Under the pieces are notes generated by a model. The model searched no databases, was not told where the DNA came from, and saw only the letters and a list, made by a program, of their open reading frames with translations. A DNA stretch of 33,250 nucleotides from JAMWCX01 sp964352425 (GTDB lineage: Bacteria > Omnitrophota > Gorgyraeia > 2-01-FULL-45-10), in contig CAYGRZ010000014.1 of NCBI GenBank assembly GCA_964352425.1, positions 1-33,250 of the forward strand. Direction: 5' to 3'. The position numbers were made by a program, and so were the translations under genes. Below, piece by piece: positions 19,518 through 27,522 of this stretch (position 1 is the stretch's first letter; every line of letters begins with the position of its first letter).

Positions 19518-20375
19518 TCATTCTCCTTTTTGCCTGCCTGCCGGACAGGCAGACGATCTCATCAGCTTAACCAGTTCCATGTTCAATCTGTGCCCGCTCT
19601 TTATGCCCACCACATGGCCTTTTACCGGCATGCCGGCCAGGTACAGGTCGCCGACCAAATCAAGGACCTTGTGCCTTGCCGGTTCGTCGGGGAACCTGAG
19701 CGTGTTCTTGATCGGGCCTCCGGCGCCCATCACGAGCGTATTGTCGTAATTGGCGCCCTTGCCGAGGCCTCTTTTCAAAAGCTCGAGCGCTTCGGCCTCT
19801 GAACAGAACGTCCTCGCCGGAGCTATCTGGCTCTCGAACGCGGCTTCATCCATGACGGCGCTGAAGAACTGCGTGCCGATGCCGGGATATGAAAGCGTGT
19901 AGGAGACGCGGAATACCGTGTCCGGGAATACGGCAATGAGCGAATCGCCCTGGCCGCGCCACAGGGCCTGGCGGATCTCCAGGAAGTCCCTCGGCGCGTC
20001 CTGTTCGACTATAGACGCCTTCTTCAGGGCATCCACGAAGCCTTTGGCGCTGCCGTCGAGGCCGGGCAGTTCGACATTATCAAGCTCCACGACGATATTA
20101 TCGATCGAAAGCCCGGCGAGAGAGGCCAGGAGGTGTTCTGTCGTCTGGATCTGGAGCGGCCCCAGCCCGACCGCTGTCCTGCGTTCGGCCTGCGTCGTGT
20201 CGCCTGTGCCCAGCGATTTGATACTTAAAAGGGGTTTGTTCGGGAGGTCCGTCCGTATGAAATTGATGCCGCTGCCGGCAGGAGAGCTCCTGAGGGTCAC
20301 GCTCACCTTATTGCCGGTCTGCAGGCCTACCCCTTCAACGGTAACCGGATCTTTGATCGTCCGCTGCTTTATCAT
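19518..20375 (-). CDS. lpxC: UDP-3-O-acyl-N-acetylglucosamine deacetylase
   Basis: LpxC is the zinc-dependent, committed deacetylase of lipid A synthesis. The 285-residue protein keeps the zinc ligands H81 (TTEHLLASLAGL), H235 and D239 (RHKVLDLVGDL) and the catalytic H262 (IKSGHRLN). The first domain starts with the usual IKQRTIKDPVTVEGVGLQTG. The last dozen residues (SSACPAGRQKGE) are not conserved family sequence: they are encoded by a palindromic repeat (19534-19552) that has extended the reading frame. The ATG at 20375 has no Shine-Dalgarno; the 88-base gap to lpxD is filled with repeat sequence that ends right at the start codon. The gene is followed after one base by fabZ. Confidence 0.96.
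   Translation of the reverse strand: MIKQRTIKDPVTVEGVGLQTGNKVSVTLRSSPAGSGINFIRTDLPNKPLLSIKSLGTGDTTQAERRTAVGLGPLQIQTTEHLLASLAGLSIDNIVVELDNVELPGLDGSAKGFVDALKKASIVEQDAPRDFLEIRQALWRGQGDSLIAVFPDTVFRVSYTLSYPGIGTQFFSAVMDEAAFESQIAPARTFCSEAEALELLKRGLGKGANYDNTLVMGAGGPIKNTLRFPDEPARHKVLDLVGDLYLAGMPVKGHVVGIKSGHRLNMELVKLMRSSACPAGRQKGE
19534..19552. repeat. CTGCCTG palindrome at the lpxC-fabZ junction
   Basis: CTGCCTG (19534-19540) and CAGGCAG (19546-19552) form a perfect 7-bp hairpin with a CCGGA loop. It lies inside the last codons of lpxC and a few bases upstream of the fabZ Shine-Dalgarno. Confidence 0.65.
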
Positions 20376-20430
20376 GGTTCGACTCGCTTTGCTCGCCTGG
20401 TTCGACTTTGCTCACCATGGTGCCGAGCAA
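20375..20430. repeat. TGGTTCGACT repeat and palindrome between lpxD and lpxC
   Basis: Two direct copies of TGGTTCGACT (20375-20384 and 20398-20407) are followed by TTGCTC/GAGCAA arms (20408-20413 and 20425-20430) around a CACCATGGTG core. On the minus strand the element ends at the lpxC start codon. Confidence 0.6.
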
Positions 20431-20463
20431 GGCAATCGTAAAATATCAGGCCGCGCCGAGGCA

Positions 20464-21495
20464 TCACTTATTTTCCAGCTCTTTTATCTTCGCTTCAAGA
20501 GCGCGTACCCGGCCGAACAGTTTCGGGAGCAGCCCTACCGAGGCTATGAGCTCCCGCGCCTTTTCGATCGGCCTGGCAGGATACCAAAATACCGTGGTGT
20601 GAGCGGGGAATGACCTGGATACGCCCGACTTTGCGCCGGCCATGAAATAATCACCGAGTTTCAGGTGGTCCGACACGCCGACCTGGCCGCCGAGGACCAC
20701 GTTCCTGCCGAGCTGGGTGGATCCCGCTACACCCGTCTGCGCCGCGAGAATGCAGTTGGGCCCGAGGATAACGTTATGCGCTACCTGGACGAGGTTGTCT
20801 ATCTTGGACCCTTTGCCTATGACGGTCCTGGAAAAACGCGCGCGGTCGATCGTGGCGCCGGCTCCGATCTCAACGTCATCCTCGATCGTGACGGTACCGA
20901 GCTGCGGGATCTTGATATGCATGCCGTTCTTGTCAGTAAAATAGCCGAACCCGTCGGAGCCGATCACCGCGCCCGGATGGATGATGACCCGGTCACCGAC
21001 GGTTATCGATTCCCGGATCGTAACGTTCGGATAGATGATACAGCCGGAACCTATCCTGGTCTTCCTGCCGACATAGCAGAACGGGTATACGACCGTCTTG
21101 TCGCCGATCTCGGCGCCGTCCTCAATAACAACATACGCTCCTAACGCGACGCCGGAGCCGAGTTTTACGCCCTTTGCAACGACCGCCGTCCGGTGTATGC
21201 CTTTGGGGTGCGGGATCCTCTCCGGCATGGCGAAGTTGATTATCTTGGAGAAGGCCGTGCCCGGGTCTTCGACCCTGATGACGGTCTTTGCATAGGATCC
21301 GCTGAGGCTCTTCGGGATAACGATGCATGCGGCCTTCGACCCGTCGATCATGCTTTCATACTTCGGGTCGAGAATGAAGGCGAGGTCCTTTTCACCGGCC
21401 TCCTTCACACCGTTGATGCCGCTTATGGACGCGTTGCCGTCGCCGGCGAGCTCGCCGCCTACGAAGAGCGAAACATCCCTGGCCTTGAATTGCAT
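20464..21495 (-). CDS. lpxD: UDP-3-O-acylglucosamine N-acyltransferase
   Basis: LpxD adds the second hydroxyacyl chain to UDP-3-O-acylglucosamine. This 343-residue protein has the N-terminal uridine-binding domain (FKARDVSLFVGGELAGDGNASISGINGV), a left-handed beta-helix of hexapeptide repeats, the catalytic histidine in NLVQVAHNVILGPNC, and a C-terminal helix (GLLPKLFGRVRALEAKIKELENK) typical of LpxD trimers. I use the ATG at 21495 because GGAGGA lies six bases upstream; a TTG at 21510 is in frame but lies before the Shine-Dalgarno. A 16-bp hairpin stands immediately upstream of the Shine-Dalgarno. It is between skp and lpxC in the operon. Confidence 0.96.
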   Translation of the reverse strand: MQFKARDVSLFVGGELAGDGNASISGINGVKEAGEKDLAFILDPKYESMIDGSKAACIVIPKSLSGSYAKTVIRVEDPGTAFSKIINFAMPERIPHPKGIHRTAVVAKGVKLGSGVALGAYVVIEDGAEIGDKTVVYPFCYVGRKTRIGSGCIIYPNVTIRESITVGDRVIIHPGAVIGSDGFGYFTDKNGMHIKIPQLGTVTIEDDVEIGAGATIDRARFSRTVIGKGSKIDNLVQVAHNVILGPNCILAAQTGVAGSTQLGRNVVLGGQVGVSDHLKLGDYFMAGAKSGVSRSFPAHTTVFWYPARPIEKARELIASVGLLPKLFGRVRALEAKIKELENK

Positions 21496-21511
21496 ATGCT
21501 TCCTCCGCAAT

Positions 21512-21547
21512 GATAAAGCGCAAAGTGATCACACTTTGCGCTTTATC
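21512..21547. repeat. Perfect 16-bp hairpin between skp and lpxD
   Basis: GATAAAGCGCAAAGTG (21512-21527) pairs perfectly with CACTTTGCGCTTTATC (21532-21547) around an ATCA loop. No T tract follows in the minus direction; the lpxD Shine-Dalgarno comes four bases later. It may act as an RNA stability or processing element, or as an attenuator. Confidence 0.7.
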
Positions 21548-21564
21548 CGCTAAAAGCAGCCCTC

Positions 21565-22071
21565 TTATTTATTAAGCCTTGTCAATACCTCATTGGTCAG
21601 GTCAAACTCCTGGCCTCCGTAGAGCAGCATCCGCGAATTGAGGACCAGATCATAGCCGTTCGCCTTCGCGTATTCGGTGACGATCTTCTCGATGTCTTTC
21701 AGGATGCCGCCGAGCATGTCGTTACGCTCTTTCACGAGCTCATCGCGTGTCACCCTGTCGAAGTCCTGCAGTGCCTTTATCTTGCTGTCGATCACTGCCT
21801 GCTTCTCGGCCTTCGCTTTTTCTGACAGGAGCGCCTGCTCGTCTTTGAGCTTCCGCAGCTCATCGACCATCTTCATGCGATCGCCTTCTTTTCCCTTGCC
21901 CTTTTCCTCAAGCTTCTTTTCGGAATCCTTGGTCTTCTTGTACTCATCAAATACCTTCGCCAGGTCGACATACGCGATCTTATACTCTTTCGCGAATGCC
22001 TGATTCGCAAGGCCGGCGACCAGCCCGAACGCGAACACCGCCGCTACCGCCAATACCGCTATCTTCCTCAT
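21565..22071 (-). CDS. skp: Skp/OmpH-family periplasmic chaperone
   Basis: This 168-residue protein has a signal peptide (MRKIAVLAVAAVFAFGLVAGLANQAFA, cut before KEY) and the OmpH core: a strand YKIAYVDLAKVFDEYKKTKD, two long charged helices (about residues 45-125, forming the coiled-coil arms), and a C-terminal helix-strand IVTEYAKANGYDLVLNSRMLLYGG. Such chaperones trap unfolded outer-membrane proteins in the periplasm and deliver them to the BAM complex, matching its place right after bamA. The ATG at 22071 is chosen for its GGAGGAG Shine-Dalgarno; the in-frame extension to 22104 is basic and would spoil the signal. Confidence 0.94.
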   Translation of the reverse strand: MRKIAVLAVAAVFAFGLVAGLANQAFAKEYKIAYVDLAKVFDEYKKTKDSEKKLEEKGKGKEGDRMKMVDELRKLKDEQALLSEKAKAEKQAVIDSKIKALQDFDRVTRDELVKERNDMLGGILKDIEKIVTEYAKANGYDLVLNSRMLLYGGQEFDLTNEVLTRLNK

Positions 22072-22098
22072 TGCGCTCCTCCTCTTTCTTTTTTTTAC

Positions 22099-22126
22099 TG
22101 ACAACCGGCAATTGACAACTGCCTAG
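22099..22126. repeat. Heptamer-like repeat between bamA and skp
   Basis: Degenerate 7-base units tgacaac-cggcaat-tgacaac-tgcctag span the end of bamA and the gap before skp. It is the same style of junction sequence as at 10923 and 27084. Confidence 0.45.
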
Positions 22127-24441
22127 AACCCCCGGCTCATGCTGAAATAGAACTCGCCGGCACCTTTGTCGTCTTCATAATTCTTGATAAGCGGATATCC
22201 CCAATCCACCCTGACAGGCCCGAGCGGCGTCTTTACCCTGACGCCTATGCCGGCGCCGGCTTTGTAATGGCTGTCAAAGAGAAAATCACCCGCGTCAGAC
22301 CAGACGTTACCCACATCGTAGAAGACCGCGCCTTTCAGCACCTTCTCATACAATGGGAACGTCACCTCCACGTTCCCGATCGCTATCGCCTCGCCGCCTA
22401 TAGGCTCGTTGTTGCCCGGGTCTCTCGGGCCGACCTGTCTTTCCTTGTAGCCGCGGATAGTATTGGCGCCGCCGGCGAAGAAGCGCTCGTATATCGGCAC
22501 ATAATCGGAGCTGCCGTACGGCCTGGCCAGCCCCGCGCGCCCTTTCACCTCAAGATTGATTTTTTCCAGGAAGGTATAATAGTACGCGACCATGAACGTA
22601 CCCTTCACGAAGTCCTTGTCGCCGCCGAGAATGCCGCCGGCGTCCTCTATCGAGCCGTTCACGATCCATCCCCGCTGCGGATTATAGACGTTGTCGCGCG
22701 AATCGAACGTCAGGTCGAGCATAAGGCTCGATATCCAGTTAGACCCGACTTCCCTGCTGAATTCGACCGAGGCGTTATCGATCAGGTCAGATATATTGAC
22801 TTCTTCCAGCCGGTACGTCATCATCCCCTTAATGTAATCGGTAAACTCCTTGCCAAGCCGCAGGTCGCCGCCCGTCCTGATTTCGCTATATGCCCAGCCC
22901 ACATCGCTGTTCTGGTTGTGCGACATCCTGTACACGTCAAAACCGAACGAGTACGGATATCCGAATATCCAGGGATCCGTCCAGCCGATATTGAAGTTGG
23001 TGCGCGTCATGCCGACCTCGGCCTTGATCGTGAGGTTCTGGCCGCCGCCGGTGAACGTCGGAAAATTCATGATGTCGAAATTGCGCTGGGTTATCTCGGC
23101 AAACCCGATCAGCTGGTCGACCGAGCTGTACCCGCCGCCGAATGAGAACTCGCCCGTCTTGGTCTCCTTGACCGTGACGACCATATTATGCACATTGGGG
23201 TCCTCGGTCGGCTCGGTATCGAAGTTGACGCCCTCGAAGAACCCGAGATTGTATATCCTCTCCTTTGAGCGTTTTATCTTGTCGCCGCTGAACCGCTCAC
23301 CCGGGTATACCCTGAGCTCCCTGCGTATGACCACTTCCCTGGTCTTCGTATTGCCGCGGATCTCTATCTTGCCGACATTGACCGGGTCCTTGCCGTCGAT
23401 CGTATACCTGATGTCTATATTGCCGGTCGCCTGGTTAAGGTTGCGCTCGATATCCAGCACGACGTTCATGTAGCCCTTGTTATAATACATCTCCTTGATC
23501 GCGGAGGCGTCTTCCCTCAGCGAGCGGTTGGAGAAAGGCTTGCCGGGCTTCATCCTTACCCTCGCCCTGATTTCCTTTTCCGGAAGGACGAGGTTCCCCT
23601 CAAGCGCTATATCGCCGACCAGGTACTGTTTGCCCTCTTTTATATTTATCACGATACTGAGGCTCGTTCCGTCCCCGCTGTAGGTCAGCGCCGGTACCGG
23701 CTCGGCATCCAGGTATCCAAGGTCGTCGTACAGAGACTTTATCCGCTCCGTGTCTTCCTGCAGCACGTCTTCCTTAAATATGCCGGGATTGAACCACCAC
23801 GCCGGCTTTGTCTGCAGCACCTTTTTGATGTCACCCGTCTTGATCGCCTTGTTCCCGGCGATGTCGATCCTGGCCACCTTGACCTTCGTCTTCTCATCCA
23901 CGATGACCGTGACGCGGGCCTTGTTCGTCTGTTTGTCGACATCGATCTCGTACCTGGCCTCGGCCAGCGGATAGCCCTTCTTCACGTAGAAATCTTTTAT
24001 CTCGGCAACATCCTGCGCCAGGAGCGCCAGGTTCAACATCTCGTTCGGCTTCGACTTCATCATCGCCTTCAGCTTCGGGGCCCTGAACGCGACGTTCCCT
24101 TTGAACGCGATATCCTCGATGACGGCCTTCTCCTCCACGATGAACGTGACGGCCACGCCGGCGGCCTCGTCCTTAACGTCGATCGAGACGTCCGTGAAAT
24201 ATTCGGTCGCGTACAGCCTCTTCAGGTCGTCGTTCAGGACGTCCTGGCTGAACTTGTCGCCCGCCCTGGTTTTGATCTTCGACAGTACCGTCTCGGAGCT
24301 TATCGCCCTGTTGTTCTCAACCCGCACCGCGGTTATGTCCTTCCCGTCGTTGGAGCCGTACTGCGGATACGCGCTATCCGCGACCGCAGAGAATACAAAA
24401 GCGAGGACTATAAGGCCCGGGAAAAACGTGCGTGATTTCAT
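22123..24441 (-). CDS. bamA: Outer membrane protein assembly factor BamA
   Basis: BamA inserts beta-barrel proteins into the outer membrane. This 772-residue protein has a signal peptide (about residues 1-26), five POTRA domains (about 30-430, starting ITAVRVENNRAISSETVLSKIKTRAGD), and a C-terminal 16-strand Omp85 barrel with the conserved YERFFAGGANTIRGYKERQVGPRD motif (the VRGF/Y loop equivalent) near residues 645-670. It ends in FYFSMSRGF, an aromatic BAM-recognised terminus. The length is close to E. coli BamA. Its ATG overlaps the dnaB stop codon by four bases, an unusual coupling to a replication gene. skp follows after a short repeat-filled gap. Confidence 0.97.
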   Translation of the reverse strand: MKSRTFFPGLIVLAFVFSAVADSAYPQYGSNDGKDITAVRVENNRAISSETVLSKIKTRAGDKFSQDVLNDDLKRLYATEYFTDVSIDVKDEAAGVAVTFIVEEKAVIEDIAFKGNVAFRAPKLKAMMKSKPNEMLNLALLAQDVAEIKDFYVKKGYPLAEARYEIDVDKQTNKARVTVIVDEKTKVKVARIDIAGNKAIKTGDIKKVLQTKPAWWFNPGIFKEDVLQEDTERIKSLYDDLGYLDAEPVPALTYSGDGTSLSIVINIKEGKQYLVGDIALEGNLVLPEKEIRARVRMKPGKPFSNRSLREDASAIKEMYYNKGYMNVVLDIERNLNQATGNIDIRYTIDGKDPVNVGKIEIRGNTKTREVVIRRELRVYPGERFSGDKIKRSKERIYNLGFFEGVNFDTEPTEDPNVHNMVVTVKETKTGEFSFGGGYSSVDQLIGFAEITQRNFDIMNFPTFTGGGQNLTIKAEVGMTRTNFNIGWTDPWIFGYPYSFGFDVYRMSHNQNSDVGWAYSEIRTGGDLRLGKEFTDYIKGMMTYRLEEVNISDLIDNASVEFSREVGSNWISSLMLDLTFDSRDNVYNPQRGWIVNGSIEDAGGILGGDKDFVKGTFMVAYYYTFLEKINLEVKGRAGLARPYGSSDYVPIYERFFAGGANTIRGYKERQVGPRDPGNNEPIGGEAIAIGNVEVTFPLYEKVLKGAVFYDVGNVWSDAGDFLFDSHYKAGAGIGVRVKTPLGPVRVDWGYPLIKNYEDDKGAGEFYFSMSRGF

Positions 24442-25811
24442 ACCCTCTCCATTTCTGCGTCCACAAACTCTTCGCCCCTTGTCACCAGGTTTTCGAACCT
24501 CATATATTCTCCGAGGAACGCAAGGTTCATGCTCCCCGTCGGGCCGTTCCTCTGTTTGGCTACGATCACTTCCGCCACGCCCTTATTCTCATCGGTCGGA
24601 TTGTAATATTCCTCTCTCAGTAAAAGTATGACGAGGTCGGCATCCTGCTCTATCGCGCCGGACTCCCTGAGGTCGGAAAGCTGCGGCCTGTGGTCGGACC
24701 GCTGCTCGACGGCGCGCGAGAGCTGGCTGATGGCTATCAGGGGGACGTTGAGCTCCCTGGCGAGCGCCTTGAGCGACCGCGATATCTCCGAGATCTCCTG
24801 CTGCCTCGAATCCGCGTTTGCCGGGCCCTGCATCAGCTGGAGATAGTCGAGGACTATAAGCTTGATATCGAACTGCGCCTTCATGCGGCGCGCCTTCGCG
24901 CGCAGTTCCAGTACGGTAATGCCCGGCGTATCGTCGATATAGATCGGCGCCTCGGAGAGCTTCCCCGCGGCACTGACGAGCCTCGGCCAGTCGGACTGGG
25001 ACAGGAATCCGGTCCTGACCTTGTGGGCGTCGACCCTCGCATGGGAGCAGAGCATCCTCTGGACAAGCTGTTCTTTCGACATTTCAAGGCTGAAGAACGC
25101 GACCGGTATCCTGGCGGTCACGGCGGCATGCTCGGCTATGCAGGTGGCGAACGCGCTCTTTCCCATCGACGGGCGGCCAGCGATCACGATAAGATCCGAC
25201 GGCTGCAGGCCGGCGGTCTTGATGTCCATATCCCTGAAGCCGGTGCCGATCCCGGTGATGTTCTCTTTCCGCTGGTACAGGTTGTCTATCGTCTCTATCG
25301 AATTGCGGATAACTTCTCTCAGCGGCGTGAAACGCGTCGCGATCTTCTTCGAAGAGACGTCGAATATCATCTGCTCGGCCTTGTCGACAAGCCCGTCCAC
25401 GTCCCGCGAGGTGTCGTAGCACTCCGCGACGATCTTCGTAGCGGTGTTGATCAGGCTGCGCAGGATCATCTTCTCTTTGACTATCTTCGCGTAATGGACG
25501 AAGTTCGCCGCGGTCGGAACGCTGGAGGCCAGGGCCGTCACGTAGGCGGGTCCGCCTGCCTCATCGAGCGAATTGGCTTTTTTCAGCTCTTCAATGATCG
25601 TGATCAGGTCGACGCCCTTATTCTGGTCGAAGAGCTGAATGATGGCGGCGTATATCCTGCGGTGGGATTCTTTATAGAAATAGTCCGGGCCGAGCGTCTC
25701 TATCGCCAGCGGTATGGCCTCCTTGTCCAGCAGCATTGAACCCAGGACGGCCATCTCCGCGTCGATACTCTGCGGCGGCACCTTATCGATCATATCTTGT
25801 TGTTGGGCCAT
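24438..25811 (-). CDS. dnaB: Replicative DNA helicase
   Basis: DnaB is the hexameric 5'-3' helicase of the replication fork. The 457-residue protein has the N-terminal primase-interaction domain (about 1-150, PPQSIDAEMAVLGSMLLDKEA) and a RecA-like ATPase domain with Walker A AGRPSMGKSA (211-220), the Walker B region IKLIVLDYLQLM, and the DNA-binding RSLKALARELNVPLIAISQLSRAVEQR segment. No intein is present. The ATG at 25811 has only a weak Shine-Dalgarno. It follows rplI, which is the usual rpsF-ssb-rpsR-rplI-dnaB order, and overlaps bamA by four bases. Confidence 0.98.
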   Translation of the reverse strand: MAQQQDMIDKVPPQSIDAEMAVLGSMLLDKEAIPLAIETLGPDYFYKESHRRIYAAIIQLFDQNKGVDLITIIEELKKANSLDEAGGPAYVTALASSVPTAANFVHYAKIVKEKMILRSLINTATKIVAECYDTSRDVDGLVDKAEQMIFDVSSKKIATRFTPLREVIRNSIETIDNLYQRKENITGIGTGFRDMDIKTAGLQPSDLIVIAGRPSMGKSAFATCIAEHAAVTARIPVAFFSLEMSKEQLVQRMLCSHARVDAHKVRTGFLSQSDWPRLVSAAGKLSEAPIYIDDTPGITVLELRAKARRMKAQFDIKLIVLDYLQLMQGPANADSRQQEISEISRSLKALARELNVPLIAISQLSRAVEQRSDHRPQLSDLRESGAIEQDADLVILLLREEYYNPTDENKGVAEVIVAKQRNGPTGSMNLAFLGEYMRFENLVTRGEEFVDAEMERV

Positions 25812-25826
25812 TGCATTTCTTTGCGA

Positions 25827-26273
25827 TCAGGTTTTCTTTACGACCCAGAGCCTGACACTGGCTTTGACTTCCGGATGGATTTTCACGGCTACCTGGTAGA
25901 CACCGAGTTTTTTTATCGGTTCGTCGAGTACGATGTCTTTCTTGTCGATCTCGATACCCTCTTCCTTCAGGGCGTCCGCGATGATGTCGCCGGTGACCGA
26001 GCCGAACAGCTTCTCCTCTTCGCCGGCCTCGACGCTTATCGTCAGCGACAGGTTCGAGATCCTGTTGGCGAGCGCCCTGGCGGCCTCGACGCGCTTGGCC
26101 TCCTCGGCCGACTCTTTCTTCTTCAACACTTCCAGGATCTTCATATTGCCCGGTGTAGCGACCTTCGCCTTGTTGCTCGGTATCAGAAAATTCCTGGCGT
26201 ATCCGGTCGCGACCGAAATTACCTGCCCGGTCTTGCCGAGCCTGTCGACGTCCTGGATCAGTATGACTTTCAT
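25827..26273 (-). CDS. rplI: Ribosomal protein L9
   Basis: L9 binds the base of the L1 stalk of the 50S subunit and helps hold the reading frame. The 148-residue protein has the N-terminal domain MKVILIQDVDRLGKTGQVISVATGYARNFLIPSNKA, a long connecting helix (about residues 40-75) and the C-terminal domain (GSVTGDIIADALKEEGIEIDKKDI). This is the standard two-domain form and length. The ATG at 26273 is preceded by GGAG, which overlaps the rpsR stop; the gap is only four bases. Confidence 0.98.
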   Translation of the reverse strand: MKVILIQDVDRLGKTGQVISVATGYARNFLIPSNKAKVATPGNMKILEVLKKKESAEEAKRVEAARALANRISNLSLTISVEAGEEEKLFGSVTGDIIADALKEEGIEIDKKDIVLDEPIKKLGVYQVAVKIHPEVKASVRLWVVKKT

Positions 26274-26277
26274 GGCA

Positions 26278-26550
26278 TTACTCCGCTACAAACGGTAAGA
26301 GCGCCAGCACGCGGGCCTTCTTAATGGCCTTCGCAAGCTGCCGCTGGTGCCCGGCGCAGTTCCCCGATATCCTCGACGGGACGATCTTCCCCCGCTCGGT
26401 AATGAACCGCCCGAACTTCTGGTAGTCGAGGTAATCGATCGCCGTGACCTTGTCCATGCAGAACCTGCAGGGCCTTTTCTTGTATACCTTCTTCTTCAGG
26501 GGGTCTTTTTTTACCTTTTTTCTGTCCGGCTTAAACGGCTTGATGAACAT
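26278..26550 (-). CDS. rpsR: Ribosomal protein S18, cysteine-containing form
   Basis: S18 pairs with S6 on the platform of the 30S subunit. The 90-residue protein has the conserved YLDYQKFGRFITERGKIVPSRISGNCAGHQRQLAKAIKKARVLALLPF. Its cysteines (C28 and C31 in CRFC, C65 and H68 in CAGH) are arranged like the zinc-binding form of S18, which many bacteria replace by a cysteine-free form under zinc limitation. No second S18 is in the window. The N-terminal 25 residues are very basic. It follows ssb, which is the conserved order. Confidence 0.98.
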   Translation of the reverse strand: MFIKPFKPDRKKVKKDPLKKKVYKKRPCRFCMDKVTAIDYLDYQKFGRFITERGKIVPSRISGNCAGHQRQLAKAIKKARVLALLPFVAE

Positions 26551-26587
26551 TCATGTCTCCTGGTTGGTTTTTCATATTGATTATTTT

Positions 26588-27055
26588 TTAAAACGGGGCT
26601 TCTTCGCTGCCCGGGCCGGCGCCAACCGACTTCTCGTCATGCGGCAGGCCCGCTTCCTCGCTCAGGTTTATCGTCTCGACCTCTTCCGGCGGCAGACTCT
26701 TCTTACCCGGGCCGCCCTGCTTGTCGCCCATCCTCAGGAACTGGACGTTGTCGGCTATCACTTCGACGGTGTTCCTCTTCTGCCCATCCTGCGTCTGCCA
26801 GTCCCTCGACTGGAGCCTTCCCTCCACAAAGACGGGACTGCCCTTCGAAAGATACTCGCCGCACACCTCGGCCCTGCGCCCCCACGCGACGATCCTGATG
26901 AACGACGCCTGCTCTTTCTTCTCGCCGGACTGTGTCTTGTAGACGCGGTTGACGCCCAGCGTGAAGGTGGCGACGGCGGAGCCGCTCGGTATGTATCTCA
27001 GCTCCGGGTCTCTGGTAAGGTTTCCTATCAGCATCACTCTATTCAAACTTGCCAT
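26588..27055 (-). CDS. ssb: Single-stranded DNA-binding protein
   Basis: SSB coats single-stranded DNA as a tetramer during replication and repair. The 155-residue protein has an N-terminal OB fold (MASLNRVMLIGNLTRDPELRYIPSGSAVATFTLGVNRVYK, to about residue 110), a short flexible linker and the acidic C-terminal tip ending EEAPF, which recruits partner proteins. The linker is short. GGAG lies just before the ATG at 27055. It lies between rpsF and rpsR; a long inverted repeat fills the gap to rpsF. Confidence 0.97.
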   Translation of the reverse strand: MASLNRVMLIGNLTRDPELRYIPSGSAVATFTLGVNRVYKTQSGEKKEQASFIRIVAWGRRAEVCGEYLSKGSPVFVEGRLQSRDWQTQDGQKRNTVEVIADNVQFLRMGDKQGGPGKKSLPPEEVETINLSEEAGLPHDEKSVGAGPGSEEAPF

Positions 27056-27083
27056 TTTTTCTCTCCGAATATGTACGTCAGTC

Positions 27084-27144
27084 CATAGTTCTCAGTCGAC
27101 AGTCCACAGCAAAAGCTTTATCTGTGGACTATGGACTGTCGACT
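27084..27144. repeat. Inverted repeat of heptamer type between rpsF and ssb
   Basis: AGTCGACAGTCCA (27094-27106) is perfectly complementary to TGGACTGTCGACT (27132-27144). A competing 9-bp pairing, AGTCCACAG with CTGTGGACT (27101-27109 and 27122-27130), is also possible. The sequence is built from 7-base units such as gtggact-atggact-gtcgact. Confidence 0.7.
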
Positions 27145-27149
27145 AACCC

Positions 27150-27431
27150 TTATCTCCTGGTTATCATCGTCCTGATGATATCGGCGTTCAGTTTATAGGC
27201 CGCATCCAGCTTCGTGATGCTCGCGGCCGGCGACTCGAAGTCGAGCTTGTAGTAGTAGCCCTCTTTGAACTTCTTCACGGGGTAGACGAGCTGCCGCTTG
27301 CCCCAGACCTCTTCCTTCTTGATGCTCCCGCCGTTCTTCGTGACAAGGTCGCCGATGGTCCTAAAGACATCCTTCACCTCATCATCCTTGAAATCGGGCT
27401 TTACTATGAATATCCCTTCGTAATTGTTCAC
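27150..27431 (-). CDS. rpsF: Ribosomal protein S6
   Basis: S6 is a small 30S platform protein that pairs with S18. The 93-residue product has the typical NNYEGIFIVKPDFKDDEVKDVFRTIGDLVTKNGGSIKKEEVWGKRQLVYPVKKFKEGYYYKLDFESP pattern. It starts with GTG at 27431, with GGAGG six bases upstream. A promoter lies at 27456-27484 and a hairpin (27483-27508) separates it from pth. It heads the rpsF-ssb-rpsR-rplI-dnaB run that continues into the envelope genes. Confidence 0.97.
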   Translation of the reverse strand: MNNYEGIFIVKPDFKDDEVKDVFRTIGDLVTKNGGSIKKEEVWGKRQLVYPVKKFKEGYYYKLDFESPAASITKLDAAYKLNADIIRTMITRR

Positions 27432-27455
27432 CTTTCCTCCGTCAATTTTGTCATT

Positions 27456-27484
27456 AGATTACCACATTATATTACATAAATCAA
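27456..27484 (-). promoter_or_regulatory. Probable promoter of the rpsF-to-lpxI run
   Basis: On the minus strand TTGATT (27479-27484) and TAATCT (27456-27461) are 17 bases apart, 25 bases before the rpsF start codon. It is the only clear promoter seen before the long minus-strand run of eleven genes. Confidence 0.5.
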
Positions 27485-27508
27485 CCCTTTCGACAGAGCT
27501 CAGGGTTG
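27483..27508. terminator. Hairpin between pth and rpsF
   Basis: CAACCC and GGGTTG arms at the two ends enclose a TTTCGACAGAGCTCA core; on the minus strand GGGTTG is followed by ATTTATG, a weak T tract. The core resembles the dispersed CCCTTCGACNNNGCTCAGGG palindrome common in draft genomes, so it may be a repeat that serves as a terminator. Confidence 0.5.
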
Positions 27509-27522
27509 ACTACATTCCCGTC

